7,036 nt of DNA, taken from NCBI GenBank assembly GCA_024639445.1, contig JAHEIJ010000114.1, positions 1-7,036 on the forward strand, given 5' to 3'. The notes beneath the pieces are model-generated. The model saw only the letters and a program-made list of their open reading frames with translations, was not told the DNA's origin and made no database searches. Made by a program: the position numbers and the translations under genes. Below, in pieces: positions 6,085-7,036 of this stretch; the stretch's first letter is position 1, and each line of letters opens with the position of its first letter. The DNA comes from Gammaproteobacteria bacterium (GTDB lineage Bacteria > Pseudomonadota > Gammaproteobacteria > UBA6429 > Thiohalophilaceae).

Positions 6085-7036
6085 ATGCAGGCGAGCGGCG
6101 GCCTGGGCCTGTTCCTGTTAGGCATGATTGTCATGACTGATGGCTTGCGTGCGCTTGCGGGCAGCGCTATCCGGGTGGCATTGATGCGCTTTACTCGCAG
6201 TCCGTTATCCGGTGCAGTGACCGGTGCCGTGAGTACGGCGATCCTGCAATCTTCCAGTGCGACGACAGTCGCAGCAGTCGGCTTTGTTGGAGCCGGGCTG
6301 ATCACTTTTTCAGCGTCGCTGGGGATCATCTTTGGTGCAAATATCGGAACTACCATCACAGGTTGGCTGGTGGCCTTACTGGGATTCAAGCTCAATCTGG
6401 GCACGGTGATATTACCTGTAATATTAGTTGGCACTATCCTGCGTTTGTTTGGCAGAGGTCGGGGGGCAAATGCGGGTTATGCGCTGGCCGGCTTTGGACT
6501 GATTTTTGTTGGTATCACATTGATGCAACAGGGCATGGGGGGTTTAACGGATATCATTAGGCCGGAATCCCTTCCTCCTGACACGCTGGTTGGCAGATTG
6601 CAACTGGTCGCCGTTGGAATTTTAATTACGATAATCACCCAATCGTCGAGTGCCGGCGTGGCGGCCGCTTTGACGGCGCTGTTCGCCGGTGCGATTAACT
6701 TTGAACAAGCGGCCGCACTTGTTATTGGCATGGATGTTGGAACAACAGTGACGGCTGCCATAGCGGCAATTGGCGGGTCAGTTGCCGCACGGCGCACCGG
6801 ATTGTCACATGTTATCTTTAACCTGTTTACCGCTTGTGGCGCATTAATTCTCATTACACCTTACACCGTGTTATGGGAATATCTGTCTCCCGGTGCACTA
6901 AGTTCAAATGCGGAAATTGCTTTAGTGGCCTTTCATACCAGCTATAACACGCTTGGAGTAATGGTCATATTGCCATTCACGGGACGCTTTGCGCACTTGA
7001 TAGAGAAACTCCTGCCGGCCAAAAAACCTTCCTATA
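6085..7036 (+). CDS. Na+/phosphate cotransporter family protein (NptA/PF02690 type), 3' end outside window
   Basis: This frame runs open to the window end, giving the first 317 residues. The N-terminus GGLGLFLLGM (5-14) is typical of the family. The signature QSSSATT (55-61) and GANIGTT (84-90) recur as QSSSAGV (186-192) and GMDVGTT (215-221), which is the internal duplication of Na/Pi cotransporters. Several hydrophobic segments span the inner membrane. Family members are usually longer, often with a PhoU-like domain after the membrane part, and that portion would lie beyond the window. It probably imports phosphate with sodium. ATG at 6085 is the first in-frame start after a TAG at 6058-6060, but no ribosome site precedes it. 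The gap after lpxD is 91 bp, so co-transcription is possible. Confidence 0.85.
   Translation, partial: MQASGGLGLFLLGMIVMTDGLRALAGSAIRVALMRFTRSPLSGAVTGAVSTAILQSSSATTVAAVGFVGAGLITFSASLGIIFGANIGTTITGWLVALLGFKLNLGTVILPVILVGTILRLFGRGRGANAGYALAGFGLIFVGITLMQQGMGGLTDIIRPESLPPDTLVGRLQLVAVGILITIITQSSSAGVAAALTALFAGAINFEQAAALVIGMDVGTTVTAAIAAIGGSVAARRTGLSHVIFNLFTACGALILITPYTVLWEYLSPGALSSNAEIALVAFHTSYNTLGVMVILPFTGRFAHLIEKLLPAKKPSY

Noticed and set aside
6036..6854. Minus-strand open frames opposite the Na/Pi cotransporter
   Set aside because: They are Ala/Pro/Thr/Ile-rich antisense shadows; the plus strand encodes recognisable QSSS repeats through the same bases.

Overview
The window looks like chromosomal DNA of a gammaproteobacterium. 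It encodes outer-membrane beta-barrels, an LpxD-type lipid A acyltransferase homologue and a DUF2797 protein, a combination typical of Gram-negative gammaproteobacteria. I cannot name the genus. I saw no tRNA, rRNA, CRISPR array or insertion sequence.

Layout. Bases 1-635 (+) hold the C-terminal 210 residues of an outer-membrane barrel protein whose start lies outside the window. It converges with, and overlaps by 10 bp, the end of a tightly packed minus-strand cluster running from about 4769 down to 626. In transcription order the cluster holds: a DUF2797 protein with four Cys clusters (4769-3945); a 97-residue exported His/CxxC protein (3935-3642); an outer-membrane porin-like protein (3569-2325); a zinc-type ABC solute-binding protein (2325-1405); and an ABC-3 family metal permease (1408-626). 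Spacings are 9 bp, then 72 bp containing a perfect hairpin, then two overlaps (TAATG and ATGA). A 156-bp intergenic region (4770-4925) separates this cluster from a plus-strand group: a standalone LpxD homologue (4926-5993) and the N-terminal 317 residues of a Na+/phosphate cotransporter family protein (6085 to the window end).

How the genes work together. The porin, binding protein and permease form a plausible route for zinc or a similar divalent metal from outside the cell to the cytoplasm. The small exported His/CxxC protein may bind the same metal. No ATPase gene is present in the cluster, although ABC import needs one, so it must be supplied from elsewhere. DUF2797 leads the cluster by position, but its role is unknown. 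The LpxD homologue appears outside the usual bamA-lpxD-fabZ-lpxA setting and has lost a nucleotide-stacking Tyr, so it may be a specialised paralogue.

The most interesting material is the metal-uptake cluster that lacks an ATPase but carries its own porin and small CxxC protein, and the divergent LpxD.
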